DNA of 64,000 nucleotides from Helicobacter_B zhangjianzhongii (GTDB taxonomy: Bacteria > Campylobacterota > Campylobacteria > Campylobacterales > Helicobacteraceae). Below, in pieces: positions 53,286 through 60,718 of the stretch. Within the stretch, counting starts at the first letter, position 1. Each line of letters starts with the position of its first letter. Position numbers and translations under genes: made by a program. The stretch lies in NCBI RefSeq assembly GCF_030249855.1, contig NZ_JANURN010000005.1:111536-175535 (forward strand). Reading direction: 5' to 3'. The notes beneath the pieces are model-generated. The model saw only the letters and a list, made by a program, of their open reading frames with translations, did no database searches and had not been told where the DNA came from.

Positions 53286-54923
53286 ATGCCGACATTATAT
53301 ATCGCTGAGTATCAAAGCTTCGGGGCTTTAGAGATAAAGCAAGCGTTGGATTCTAGCAAGGTCAAAGACACCAAAGCCACAGCGCAAAAGATTTTTAACG
53401 AGCTAAAGGACTTCGCCTCGTATGACAAAAATTGCCTAGGATTCCACACGCCAAGCACACTCAAAGCCAAAAACTATGTCGGCACGATCCAGACTAAAAG
53501 CGGCTTTTGTGTAGAGATCTTGCCCAAGACCTTTGCGGCAGAGTGTATCACACAATGTAAAAAAGTGGATTCTAGCGCGGAAGTGGATCGCGATCAAAAA
53601 GTGGATTCTAGGGAAATGCAGTGCAAGCATACATACCGCTTTGAAAGGGAAAAGATTTTTGAAGCGTTTAGCAAGTTTAGCGAGCATATCACCGCAAAAA
53701 CTACGAAAAACGCCGCTAAAACCGCCCAAGCCACAGACCAAGCCACCGCCACACAAACAACACCGCAAACCCTCCCAACACCTATGCAACACCTATGCGC
53801 TATTTGCCACGCCAAAGCGATTTTACTCAACTGCCTTGCCACGCTGAAAGACACGCCCTTTAAGCACAATCACCTAGCCGATCTCCACACGCTCCGCCTC
53901 CCTCTGCTAGAAATTTATGTGCGTATGTTTATCGATGAGTGCGAGCGATTAGTGCGAGCGGGACTAAAGAGTGATTATCTCTATATCGCGCAAAATAGGG
54001 CGTTTCTCAAAGGCAAGCTAGAGTTCAAAGACCACATCGCGCAAAATTTTATCCACAAAGAGCGGTTTTACACCAGCAGCGATGAATACACGCAAGACAT
54101 CGCCCCAAACCGCCTGATACAATCCACCCTGCGCCTCCTAGCCTGCCTAAGCCTGCACCCTAGCACACGATCGCGGCTTGATACTATGCGCTTTATTTTC
54201 GCCGATATTAGCCCGAGTGAGAATATCCAGCGCGATTTCACGCACTCTGCTACGATGAGCCGCGCCAAAGAATATGAGACAATCCTTTTATGGTGCAGAG
54301 TATTCCTAGAGCAGCGGGCGTTTAGCCCATATAGCGGTAGCGACAAGGCAGTGGCATTTGTCTTCCCAATGGAAAAATTATTTGAATCTTTTGTGAGTTT
54401 TTGGCTCAAACAATGCGCCGACAAAGACTTGCGCATAACAACCCAAGAGAGCAGCAAATATCTCCTATGCGATGAAGGGGGTAAAAAGATTTTTTGCTTA
54501 ATGCCTGATATTATAATGCGCGCTAAGAAAGGCGCAGCGATCATCATCGCTGATACCAAGTGGAAAATCCCAAATAGCAGCACTGATGAGAAACAATACG
54601 GAATCTCACAGAGTGATCTCTATCAAATGTGGGCGTATGCGAGCAAATATCGCCTAGAGTCTAAAAATGTCCGCGTGGTGCTTATCTACCCACAATGCGA
54701 GCGGACAAAAAAGCTAGAAAAAGAGTGGCAGCATAAGCAATGGAGCTTCAAAGCAAGCCTAGAATCCACACAATGTAAAAAAGTGGATTCTAGCGCGGAG
54801 GTGGATTGCCACGCGGATAAATCCGCTCGCAATGACAATGCAACAGCCGTAAGTGAAAAAGTGGATTCTAGTGCAAAGACAGATCCTATCACCATCTCGC
54901 TAGCCTTTGCCCCACTAGGCTAG
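53286..54923 (+). CDS. mcrC: McrC-like nuclease subunit with two repeat insertions
   Basis: McrC partners McrB and supplies the PD-(D/E)xK nuclease: MPDIIMRAKKGAAIIIADTKWK near residue 400, with D and DTK as metal ligands (quoted in part). Upstream parts contain ILPKTF and PNRLIQSTLRLL, as in the family. At about residues 93-110 KKVDSSAEVDRDQKVDSRE and near the C-terminus ESTQCKKVDSSAEVDCHADKS are coded by repeat cores, both in frame; these stretches are quoted only in part as KKVDSSAEVD. It lies nine bases after mcrB. If both insertions are tolerated, the pair should still restrict modified DNA. Confidence 0.82.
   Translation: MPTLYIAEYQSFGALEIKQALDSSKVKDTKATAQKIFNELKDFASYDKNCLGFHTPSTLKAKNYVGTIQTKSGFCVEILPKTFAAECITQCKKVDSSAEVDRDQKVDSREMQCKHTYRFEREKIFEAFSKFSEHITAKTTKNAAKTAQATDQATATQTTPQTLPTPMQHLCAICHAKAILLNCLATLKDTPFKHNHLADLHTLRLPLLEIYVRMFIDECERLVRAGLKSDYLYIAQNRAFLKGKLEFKDHIAQNFIHKERFYTSSDEYTQDIAPNRLIQSTLRLLACLSLHPSTRSRLDTMRFIFADISPSENIQRDFTHSATMSRAKEYETILLWCRVFLEQRAFSPYSGSDKAVAFVFPMEKLFESFVSFWLKQCADKDLRITTQESSKYLLCDEGGKKIFCLMPDIIMRAKKGAAIIIADTKWKIPNSSTDEKQYGISQSDLYQMWAYASKYRLESKNVRVVLIYPQCERTKKLEKEWQHKQWSFKASLESTQCKKVDSSAEVDCHADKSARNDNATAVSEKVDSSAKTDPITISLAFAPLG
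53565..53620 (+). repeat. First repeat insertion in mcrC
   Basis: Two cores in the same orientation (about 53567 and 53603) read in frame as KKVDSS and KVDSR, between AAECITQC and MQCKHTYRF. Confidence 0.78.
54760..54890 (+). repeat. Second repeat insertion at the mcrC 3' end
   Basis: It holds cores at about 54763, 54783 and 54860, plus a GGATTGCCACG...CTCGCAATGAC palindrome (about 54801-54836). The segment TGTAAAAAAGTGGATTCTAG is shared with the first insertion, so one probably copied the other. Confidence 0.78.
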
Positions 54924-55036
54924 ATCCATACAAATCCCGCGCCATAGTCTTTACACAATACCAAGCTTAATGTATCATTGCGCTTTGGCTTAGTGGATTC
55001 TGGGCTTGATCGCAAAATTGTTGATATAGGTGGTCT

Positions 55037-56386
55037 ATGGTTTGTCCTGTGGTGGGTGTGTGTGGTGGGTGTGAAGCTAATCACAGCTTAGAGAAAAAAG
55101 TGCAAGATATATATGAGCGACTTGGGGCAAAACTACAAGAGAGCGCGCTACATATCTATGCTTCGCCAGATTCTGGGTATCGATCTAGGGGGGAGTTTCG
55201 TATCTATAAAAAAGCTCCTAATATAAAATCTACAAGTGAGGATTCTAGGGATTTGGCGGATTCTTTTGGGCTAGATTCTACTAGCTTGCCTAAGCTTTTT
55301 TTATCAATGAGTGCAAAAAGCAAAAACACGCATATCCCCATTGCTCACTGCCCCATTCTCTTACCTGCTTTGCAAGATGTCTTGCACGCATTATTGCCAC
55401 TACTTGAGCGCGTATCGGTCCTAAGCCACAAACTCTATGCCATAGAAGTGCTAGGCTCGCGCTTTAGCACACTAGGGGCATTACCGCCCAAATCTAGCAC
55501 TCTAGAATCCAGTGTGCTAATCGCTAGCCACTCCGCACTCTTACACACCATAGTCAAAGATACGCACCAGCATAGTGATGTCGTGATAAGTCTAATCTAC
55601 CACAAGCATTTGGATCTTGCCTTTGAGCAAGCAGCACTTGATCTGCTTCTTGCGCTTAGGCGCGATCTCTCTAAGAGCAAAGAGACGCAAGCGCGACTAG
55701 GGCGCATTAGCCTGATTGCTCGTAGTAAAAATGAGCGGCTTTGTATCACGCCACAAGGCGAGCAGATAAGAGACTATGCCACTGATGTCGTGCAAGTGTG
55801 CGATAAGCCCTACACATATCTGCGCAAAGAGGGGCAATTCTGCCAGCCAAATGCCTATATGAATGCCTGTATGCTCTCTTTTGTCAAGCACGCTATCTCC
55901 TCCCACGAGCGTGAAGACTTGCTAGAGATGTATGGAGGCGATGGGAATTTCTCTATCGCTTTGGCAGAGTGCTTTGATAAGGTGCTAGTAACAGAAGTAG
56001 TGAAAAAAGCTAGCGCACATATCGCGCAAAATGCGGCACTAAATGGCATTAGTAATATCACAAGTGTGCGCTTAAGCGGGGCAGAGACTATGAGCGCATT
56101 GCGCTTTGAGCGAGAGTTTTTCCGCTTAAAGAGGGTTGATATAAGGGCTTTTAGCTTCTCGCATATTCTTATCGATCCGCCAAGGAGCGGGGTGGGCGAT
56201 GAGGCAATGCTGGCATTTATCGCGGGCTTTTCTTCTATCATCTATATCTCGTGCAATCCTGCTAGCTTACTGAAAGATTTGCAAGTGCTTTTGCAAACAC
56301 ATAGCATAGAAAATGTCGCGCTTTTTGATCAATTTCCACATACACACCACTTAGAATGCGCCCTAATCTTGCGCAAACAATCTTAA
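55037..56386 (+). CDS. trmA: tRNA (uracil-5-)-methyltransferase
   Basis: TrmA makes m5U54 in the T-loop with SAM. Motifs: the LRKEGQFCQPNAYMNA segment near residue 265, LLEMYGGDGNFSIALAECF near residue 295 (SAM site), HILIDPPRSGVGDEAM near residue 375 and the catalytic SCNPASLLKDL near residue 402. The usual length is about 366; here 449. The extra residues include a stretch rich in DSR/DSF/DST near residue 70, carrying several GATTCTA cores. The start ATG has no strong ribosome site. Family members at the 23S rRNA level (RlmD/RlmCD) are a lesser alternative. Confidence 0.85.
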   Translation: MVCPVVGVCGGCEANHSLEKKVQDIYERLGAKLQESALHIYASPDSGYRSRGEFRIYKKAPNIKSTSEDSRDLADSFGLDSTSLPKLFLSMSAKSKNTHIPIAHCPILLPALQDVLHALLPLLERVSVLSHKLYAIEVLGSRFSTLGALPPKSSTLESSVLIASHSALLHTIVKDTHQHSDVVISLIYHKHLDLAFEQAALDLLLALRRDLSKSKETQARLGRISLIARSKNERLCITPQGEQIRDYATDVVQVCDKPYTYLRKEGQFCQPNAYMNACMLSFVKHAISSHEREDLLEMYGGDGNFSIALAECFDKVLVTEVVKKASAHIAQNAALNGISNITSVRLSGAETMSALRFEREFFRLKRVDIRAFSFSHILIDPPRSGVGDEAMLAFIAGFSSIIYISCNPASLLKDLQVLLQTHSIENVALFDQFPHTHHLECALILRKQS

Positions 56387-56398
56387 GGCTTTTTGTGT

Positions 56399-56404
56399 TA
56401 CAAT
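56399..56404 (+). promoter_or_regulatory. Predicted -10 box (TACAAT) of pgk
   Basis: TACAAT followed by GCGCGGC, 46 bases before the pgk start. Confidence 0.5.
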
Positions 56405-56449
56405 GCGCGGCTTAATTATTTATAAAATTACATTATTTAAGGAGCAAAA

Positions 56450-57661
56450 ATGAAGCAAGTCGCTGGAATTAGCTTTATGCAGCAGGTAAAAACTTTGCGA
56501 GATATAGATCTAAGCAATAAGCATATCCTAATCCGCGTGGATTTTAATGTCCCAATGGACGAGGATTGTGATATTAGCGATGATACGCGTATCCGCGAAG
56601 CCCTGCCTACGATCAACTACTGCATCGACAATGAACCAAAATCTATCGTGCTTGTAAGCCACCTAGGACGCCCTAAGGGTGTGCAGCCAGAATTCTCACT
56701 CAAGCATATTATCAAACGCTTAGAGAGATTGCTAGAGACAAGTGTGATGTTTGCAGATTCTATTGAAGCGGTCAAAGATCTGCAAGAGAGCGCGCCTAAA
56801 GGCAGCATTATCCTACTAGAAAATATACGATTTTATAAAGAAGAGGAGCAAAATGCTAAAGAGCTAAGCAAAAAGCTCGCGTCTTTGTGCGATGTCTATG
56901 TCAATGACGCCTTTGGGACAAGCCACAGAGCGCACGCTAGCACACACGGGATCGCGGAATTTGTAGGGCAGAAAGTCGCAGGACTGCTACTAAAAAAGGA
57001 GATCGACTCCTTTGCCAAAGCTTTGGCTAATCCGCTAAAGCCTGTGCTACTTATCGTAGGTGGGAGCAAGGTAAGCTCCAAGCTAGAGCTGCTCTCAAAT
57101 ATCCTTGATGTGGTAGATAAAATCATCATCGGCGGTGCTATGAGCAATACATTTTTAGCCTCTCTAGGCTTTGATATGGCAAAGTCTCTTGTGGAAGTTG
57201 AGCTTATCGATGAAGCGCGCAATATCTTGCAAAAAGCCGCGCAAAAGGGCGTGAAAATCTATCTGCCTGTCGATGTTGTCAGCACAGATGATATTGCTAC
57301 GCATACAAATATCAAAATCACCCCCGCCCAAGATGTCCCAAGCGGCTATATGGCAGTAGATATGGGACCTGCTACGACAAAGCTTTTTAGCGAGGTGATC
57401 CAAAGCTCACAGACAATCATTTGGAACGGACCGCTAGGGATCTATGAGATCTCGCAATTTTCACGCGGGACATTTAATCTCGCCCACGCCATCGCAGATA
57501 CCTATGCCTTTAGCTTGATTGGTGGTGGCGATACAGCCGATGCGATCGAGCGTGCAGGCGAGAGAGATAATATGAGCTTTATTTCCACAGGTGGCGGAGC
57601 GAGTCTCGAGCTTTTAGAGGGCAAGATCCTCCCAGCATTTGAAGTGCTTGATAAAAAATAG
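56450..57661 (+). CDS. pgk: Phosphoglycerate kinase
   Basis: PGK converts 1,3-bisphosphoglycerate and ADP to 3-phosphoglycerate and ATP. The protein has ILIRVDFNVPMDE near residue 28, SHLGRPKG near residue 68, LLENIRFYKEEEQN near residue 117, VNDAFGTSHRAHAS near residue 150, the nucleotide motif VGGSKVSSKLELL near residue 203 and GGGDTADAIERAG near residue 360. Length 403 is normal. ATG 56450 has AAGGAG. Downstream genes corA and terC are close, so they may share a transcript. Confidence 0.97.
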   Translation: MKQVAGISFMQQVKTLRDIDLSNKHILIRVDFNVPMDEDCDISDDTRIREALPTINYCIDNEPKSIVLVSHLGRPKGVQPEFSLKHIIKRLERLLETSVMFADSIEAVKDLQESAPKGSIILLENIRFYKEEEQNAKELSKKLASLCDVYVNDAFGTSHRAHASTHGIAEFVGQKVAGLLLKKEIDSFAKALANPLKPVLLIVGGSKVSSKLELLSNILDVVDKIIIGGAMSNTFLASLGFDMAKSLVEVELIDEARNILQKAAQKGVKIYLPVDVVSTDDIATHTNIKITPAQDVPSGYMAVDMGPATTKLFSEVIQSSQTIIWNGPLGIYEISQFSRGTFNLAHAIADTYAFSLIGGGDTADAIERAGERDNMSFISTGGGASLELLEGKILPAFEVLDKK

Positions 57662-57689
57662 GATTCTAGAGCGATGATAGGAGCAAGCG

Positions 57690-58646
57690 ATGATGAATGT
57701 ATTTTTCAAACAAGGTGGCGGAGTTTGTAGGAAAGATATTAGCAGCACAGATAGTTTAGATCTCCCACAAGAGGTGCTATGGATAGATCTGCTCCACCCA
57801 AGCACCGCGGAGGTCTCTCACATCGCCCAGACCTACACCCTTGACATACCCACTAAAGAAGAGCGAGAGGAGATCGAGCAGTCTGCGCGATATTTTGAGG
57901 ATACGCAGAGTATCACTATCAATACTTACTTCCTTATGCGTAGTGCGAGTATGGATCTGCAGAATGAGACCGTTACTTTTATCCTCTTCCAGGGCATACT
58001 TTTTACCATTCGCTATGCGGATTTTAAGGTCTTTGGCGAGATCCAGCAGAGCGTGCTACTAAGCCCTAGAAGCTTTGAAGATGGTTATGATATTTTAAGC
58101 AAGATTTTTGAAGTGCGCGTGGAACAAGATGCCGATATGCTAGAGGGTGCAGCCCAGCTTACCAAGCTACTTCGCAAAGCGGTCTTTGATGAAGAAGCCA
58201 GCGATCACACCGCCCAGCTCGCCAAGCTCTCAAACTTGCAGGAGTTTAATCTAAGCGTGCGAGACTCACTCTTTGATAAAAGGCGCGCGATCACGGCATT
58301 GCTTAAGAGCTACAAAGTCGATCCCGAGATCAAAAAGGACCTAAGTATCGTGCTAAAGGACTTAAACTCGCTTGTAGAATTTACCACTGTCAATCTCAAT
58401 ATGCTTGATAATACCCAAAGTCTCTTTGCCAGCCGCGTCAATATCGAGCAAAACAAAATCATAAAGCTTTTTACCGTGGCGACTATGGCGATGATGCCCC
58501 CCACACTTGTAGGCACGATTTATGGTATGAATTTCAAGTATATGCCCGAGCTTGAGTGGGAGTTTGGCTATCCTATGGTGATTATTGTGATGATTGTATC
58601 CACCGTGATCCCTATTTGGTATTTTAAGAAAAAGGGCTGGCTATAA
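57690..58646 (+). CDS. corA: CorA-type magnesium transporter
   Basis: CorA forms a pentameric Mg2+/Co2+ channel in the inner membrane. The long soluble N-terminal part ends in two C-terminal helices with TIYGMNFKYMPELEWEFGYP, where GMN is the selectivity motif, and a final KKKGWL. Length 318 matches Helicobacter CorA. A start at 57690 or 57693 is possible. Its stop overlaps the start of terC by one base. Confidence 0.93.
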   Translation: MMNVFFKQGGGVCRKDISSTDSLDLPQEVLWIDLLHPSTAEVSHIAQTYTLDIPTKEEREEIEQSARYFEDTQSITINTYFLMRSASMDLQNETVTFILFQGILFTIRYADFKVFGEIQQSVLLSPRSFEDGYDILSKIFEVRVEQDADMLEGAAQLTKLLRKAVFDEEASDHTAQLAKLSNLQEFNLSVRDSLFDKRRAITALLKSYKVDPEIKKDLSIVLKDLNSLVEFTTVNLNMLDNTQSLFASRVNIEQNKIIKLFTVATMAMMPPTLVGTIYGMNFKYMPELEWEFGYPMVIIVMIVSTVIPIWYFKKKGWL

Positions 58647-59368
58647 TGGCGTTTTTAAGCGATCCGCAGGCGTGGATCTCTCTTGCAACACTTGTGGTGC
58701 TAGAAATCGTGCTAGGGGTGGATAATCTCATCTTCCTTGCCATTTTAGTCGCAAGACTGCCCAAAGAGCAGCAGCGCAAAGGTAGGATTCTAGGGCTAGG
58801 CTTTGCGCTTATCACGCGCATAGCTTTGCTTGGCGCACTCTTTTGGATCACCAAGCTTACAACGCCGCTGTTTAGCCTATTTGGGCTAGCTATCTCTGGG
58901 CGCGATATTGTGCTGATTGCTGGGGGGATATTTTTAATGTATAAAAGCGTGCAAGAGATTCACAATCACATCACACACGCGCAAGAGACACAAGCGATAA
59001 AGCCTCGCCACGCAGGCTTTATGATCACGATCGCACAAATTGGGATTATTGATATTGTGTTTTCGCTAGATTCTGTCATCACGGCTGTGGGTATGGCAGA
59101 GCATTTGGAGGTGATGATCCTAGCTATTATCATCGCGGTGCTAGTGATGATGTTTGCTGCTGAAGTTATTTCAAAGTTTATTGACACCTACCCCACGCTT
59201 AAGATTCTAGCCCTAGCGTTTTTGCTAATTGTTGGCATTGTGCTGCTTGCAGATGGACTCCACTTTGAGATCCCGCGAGGCTATGTGTATTTCGCGATGT
59301 TTTTCTCACTTGGCGTGGAGCTGCTCAATATCCTAGCCCAAGCCAGAAAATCCACCAAAGATACTTAA
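58646..59368 (+). CDS. TerC family integral membrane protein
   Basis: The 240-residue protein has seven hydrophobic segments with the conserved acidic residues of TerC: VLEIVLGVDNLIFLAIL near residue 20 and VFSLDSVITAVGMAEH near residue 137. TerC-type proteins are implicated in manganese export and metallation of exported enzymes; older annotation is tellurium resistance. It follows corA directly, so the pair may handle divalent metals. The ATG overlaps the corA stop. Confidence 0.87.
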   Translation: MAFLSDPQAWISLATLVVLEIVLGVDNLIFLAILVARLPKEQQRKGRILGLGFALITRIALLGALFWITKLTTPLFSLFGLAISGRDIVLIAGGIFLMYKSVQEIHNHITHAQETQAIKPRHAGFMITIAQIGIIDIVFSLDSVITAVGMAEHLEVMILAIIIAVLVMMFAAEVISKFIDTYPTLKILALAFLLIVGIVLLADGLHFEIPRGYVYFAMFFSLGVELLNILAQARKSTKDT

Positions 59369-59600
59369 AGATAGCTGCCAAAGCCACAACGCAGATCCTA
59401 GCCTTTTTTCAAAAAGTGGATTCTAGCACTAATGCCCCACTCTGTCATTGCGAGCCGATGAAGTCGGCGCGGCAAAGCGCAGCTTCTTTAGTAATTCATA
59501 CACAAAAGCATAAGAAACGCTATCCAACACAAAGCCAAGAGTAAAACACAAGAATCAAGCAGATTTGTAGCAAAGTCGTAGCAGAGTTTGAGAGAGAGTG
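59369..59600. repeat. Repeat remnants downstream of terC
   Basis: The region holds a core (about 59415), a GTCATTGCGAGCCGATGAAGTCGGC palindrome and a CAGCTTCTTTAGTAATTC module (about 59452-59500). Plain A/T-rich sequence leads to the promoter at 59603. Confidence 0.65.
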
Positions 59601-59602
59601 TT

Positions 59603-59608
59603 ATAATA
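59603..59608 (+). promoter_or_regulatory. Predicted -10 box (TATAAT) of AapA-like toxin mRNA
   Basis: TATAAT lies about 48 bases before the small ORF, placing the transcript start near 59615, just at a GC-rich hairpin. Confidence 0.6.
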
Positions 59609-59611
59609 CAA

Positions 59612-59681
59612 CGCCCCCAAGATAGGGGGCTATCCCAATTCACAAAGGCTTTGTTATGAAAAAACATAGCAAACGCCTTAG
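59612..59681 (-). ncRNA. Predicted antisense RNA to the AapA-like toxin (IsoA-like)
   Basis: On the minus strand a TACAAT box (plus coordinates 59688-59693) lies inside the toxin ORF. A transcript from about 59681 would cover the start codon, the ribosome site and the 5' leader. It would end at the perfect hairpin GCCCCC-TATCTT-GGGGGC near 59613-59630. The resulting size of about 70 bases and its placement match IsoA antitoxin RNAs of H. pylori. No expression data; ends are approximate. Confidence 0.5.
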
Positions 59682-59745
59682 GTTCGCATTGTATCTAAAT
59701 TTCAAGCTCTTTGGGTTAAGATTTAGGCTAAATGTTAAACGCTAA
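59656..59745 (+). CDS. AapA-like small toxin (29 residues)
   Basis: The ORF starts at ATG 59656 and encodes a basic, hydrophobic peptide beginning MKKHSKRL, with ALYL in the middle, a Gly and a final VKR. From memory H. pylori AapA1 (30 residues) shares the KH-K start, the LYL centre, the Gly and the terminal KR at matching positions. AapA toxins insert in the inner membrane. The leader ACAAAGGCTTTGT is a near-perfect inverted repeat that would hide the ribosome site. The 5' GCCCCC can pair with GGGGGC in the 3' end, like the long-range fold that keeps AapA mRNA silent until processed. A terminator follows the stop. Family call from pattern memory, not search. Confidence 0.6.
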   Translation: MKKHSKRLRFALYLNFKLFGLRFRLNVKR

Positions 59746-59772
59746 GGCGTGGGGGCTATGCCCCTGCCTTTT
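59746..59772 (+). terminator. Rho-independent terminator of the AapA-like gene
   Basis: GGC-GT-GGGG, a loop, then CCCC-T-GCC and TTTT begin right after the stop codon. The 3' GGGGGC is also complementary to GCCCCC at the mRNA 5' end. Confidence 0.65.
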
Positions 59773-60096
59773 GAGTGGGATTACTTGCTAGCGATTCAGT
59801 CTTGGGCGAGCAATTTCGTAGATTTTGGGGATTTCTAAAGAAACATCGGCTACGCCGAGCGGTGTCGCTTGTTTTGTGAAAGGCACGACCGCCAAGGTCG
59901 CTAACCTTCCCCAATTTTTGCAAAGCTCCCACAGCCCCACCGCAATCCTTAGAATCGTTTTACTCTAAAACTAACTTTAATCCTAGAATCCTTTAGCTAC
60001 AAAATGGGCTTTTACCCTAGAATCCACTTTTTCACATAATGCCCTTTTTATAGTCATTGCGAGCTTTGGCGCAAGACAAAGCGTGGCAATCCAAAA
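59773..60096. repeat. Repeat modules between the two toxin-like loci
   Basis: It contains an AAGAAACATCGGCTACG module (about 59840), and a block of about 75 bases (59880-59955) matching, in reverse orientation, the module in proS at 35455-35530. Three CTAGAATCC cores follow (about 59972, 60019 and nearby) and a GTCATTGCGAGC...GCGTGGCAATCCA palindrome (about 60054-60092). No gene is seen. Confidence 0.65.
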
Positions 60097-60265
60097 CAAG
60101 CGAAGCGAAGTTTCTTTAGAAAACAAGCGAAGCGAAGTTTCTTTAGAAAACAAGCGAAGCGAAGTTTCTTTAGAAAACAAGCGAAGCGAAGTTTCTTTAG
60201 AAAACAAGCGAAGCGAAGTTTCTTTAGAAAACAAGCGAAGCGAAGTTTCTTTAGAAAACAAGCGA
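60097..60265 (+). repeat. 27-base tandem array, six full units
   Basis: A 27-base unit starting CAAGCGAAGCGAAGTTTCTT occurs six times (60097-60258) plus seven bases of a seventh. Units are identical by eye. There are no spacers, so it is not CRISPR. A single diverged unit of the same kind occurs at about 15113 (reverse orientation), showing the array grew from a dispersed module. Open frames across it on both strands are artefacts of the unit length (nine codons). Confidence 0.85.
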
Positions 60266-60375
60266 TTTTGAATAAATCAAACAAGAGTGAAGCACGCGTT
60301 AAGTAAGAGAGTAGAGTAAGACTAGCCCACCCCCTTAACGACCAAAGGCTTTTTCAAGGTAGGCTATGGATTATC

Positions 60376-60447
60376 CTAGTAGCACTTGACTACTACTATA
60401 CATAGCAGTATAATGCCGACTAAGATTTTCTGGTAAATCTTACTCAT
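60376..60447 (-). CDS. Candidate type I toxin (23-residue hydrophobic peptide)
   Basis: The ORF encodes a peptide starting MSKIYQKI with a single hydrophobic helix LVGIILLCIVVV and a short basic/aromatic end KCY. An excellent ribosome site AAAGGAGG lies five bases before the ATG, and a TAGAAT box (plus 60518-60523) about 70 bases upstream. A 9-bp hairpin (60478-60502) lies in the leader. CCTTTG in the predicted 3' region (about 60342-60347) could pair with CAAAGG at the ribosome site. The size and layout are those of a type I membrane toxin, but I recognise no known family. Independent peptide function is unproven. Confidence 0.45.
   Translation of the reverse strand: MSKIYQKILVGIILLCIVVVKCY
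60409..60414 (+). promoter_or_regulatory. Predicted -10 box of the antisense RNA opposite the 23-residue ORF
   Basis: TATAAT on the plus strand lies inside the minus-strand ORF, about 12 bases before the predicted start of the antisense RNA. Confidence 0.5.
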
Positions 60448-60505
60448 CGTAACCTCCTTTGTGAAAAGTAGGCTACGCCAAGAGAGGCTGCAACTCTCTT
60501 GGGCA
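60421..60505 (+). ncRNA. Predicted antisense RNA to the 23-residue toxin-like ORF
   Basis: A transcript starting near 60421 from the TATAAT at 60409 would be antisense to the ORF start, the ribosome site and the leader. It would end in the perfect hairpin CCAAGAGAG-loop-CTCTCTTGG (60478-60502). This mirrors the IsoA-like arrangement at 59612-59681. Size about 85 bases; no T run follows the hairpin, so termination is uncertain. Confidence 0.45.
60478..60502. terminator. Perfect 9-bp hairpin, antisense RNA end or toxin mRNA leader structure
   Basis: CCAAGAGAG and CTCTCTTGG flank a 7-base loop. It works on both strands: as the end of the plus-strand antisense RNA and as a 5' stem of the minus-strand toxin mRNA. 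Confidence 0.55.
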
Positions 60506-60649
60506 ATCTCTGCTACAATTCTACCCACTTCCTAAATACTCCCTAGAATCCACTTTACTCTATATTTACAAGCACGACATATTTTTTACACACCCTTTAC
60601 AAACTTCCGCAAACAATGTGTAAATATTTAGTCTAATTATAAAAAGCCG

Positions 60650-60662
60650 TTTTTTTTTTTTT
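60650..60662 (+). repeat. T13 tract in the autotransporter promoter
   Basis: Thirteen T end nine bases before TACAAT, in the spacer and -35 region. T tracts in this position vary transcription of adhesin genes such as sabA in H. pylori. Confidence 0.75.
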
Positions 60663-60671
60663 GATTTTGGC

Positions 60672-60677
60672 TACAAT
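60672..60677 (+). promoter_or_regulatory. Predicted -10 box (TACAAT) of the autotransporter gene
   Basis: TACAAT lies 42 bases before the ATG at 60719; AAGGAG (60707-60712) is the ribosome site. Confidence 0.6.
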
Positions 60678-60718
60678 GTGGCTCTCATATTTTGACTATT
60701 TTTATCCAAGGAGATACT

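Noticed and set aside
60097..60265. CRISPR array
   Set aside because: The 27-base units abut directly with no unique spacers and no cas genes are present.
59983..60284. Open frames across the tandem array on both strands
   Set aside because: They arise from a 27-base unit with no stop codons; there is no ribosome site or conserved domain, and the frames overlap each other.
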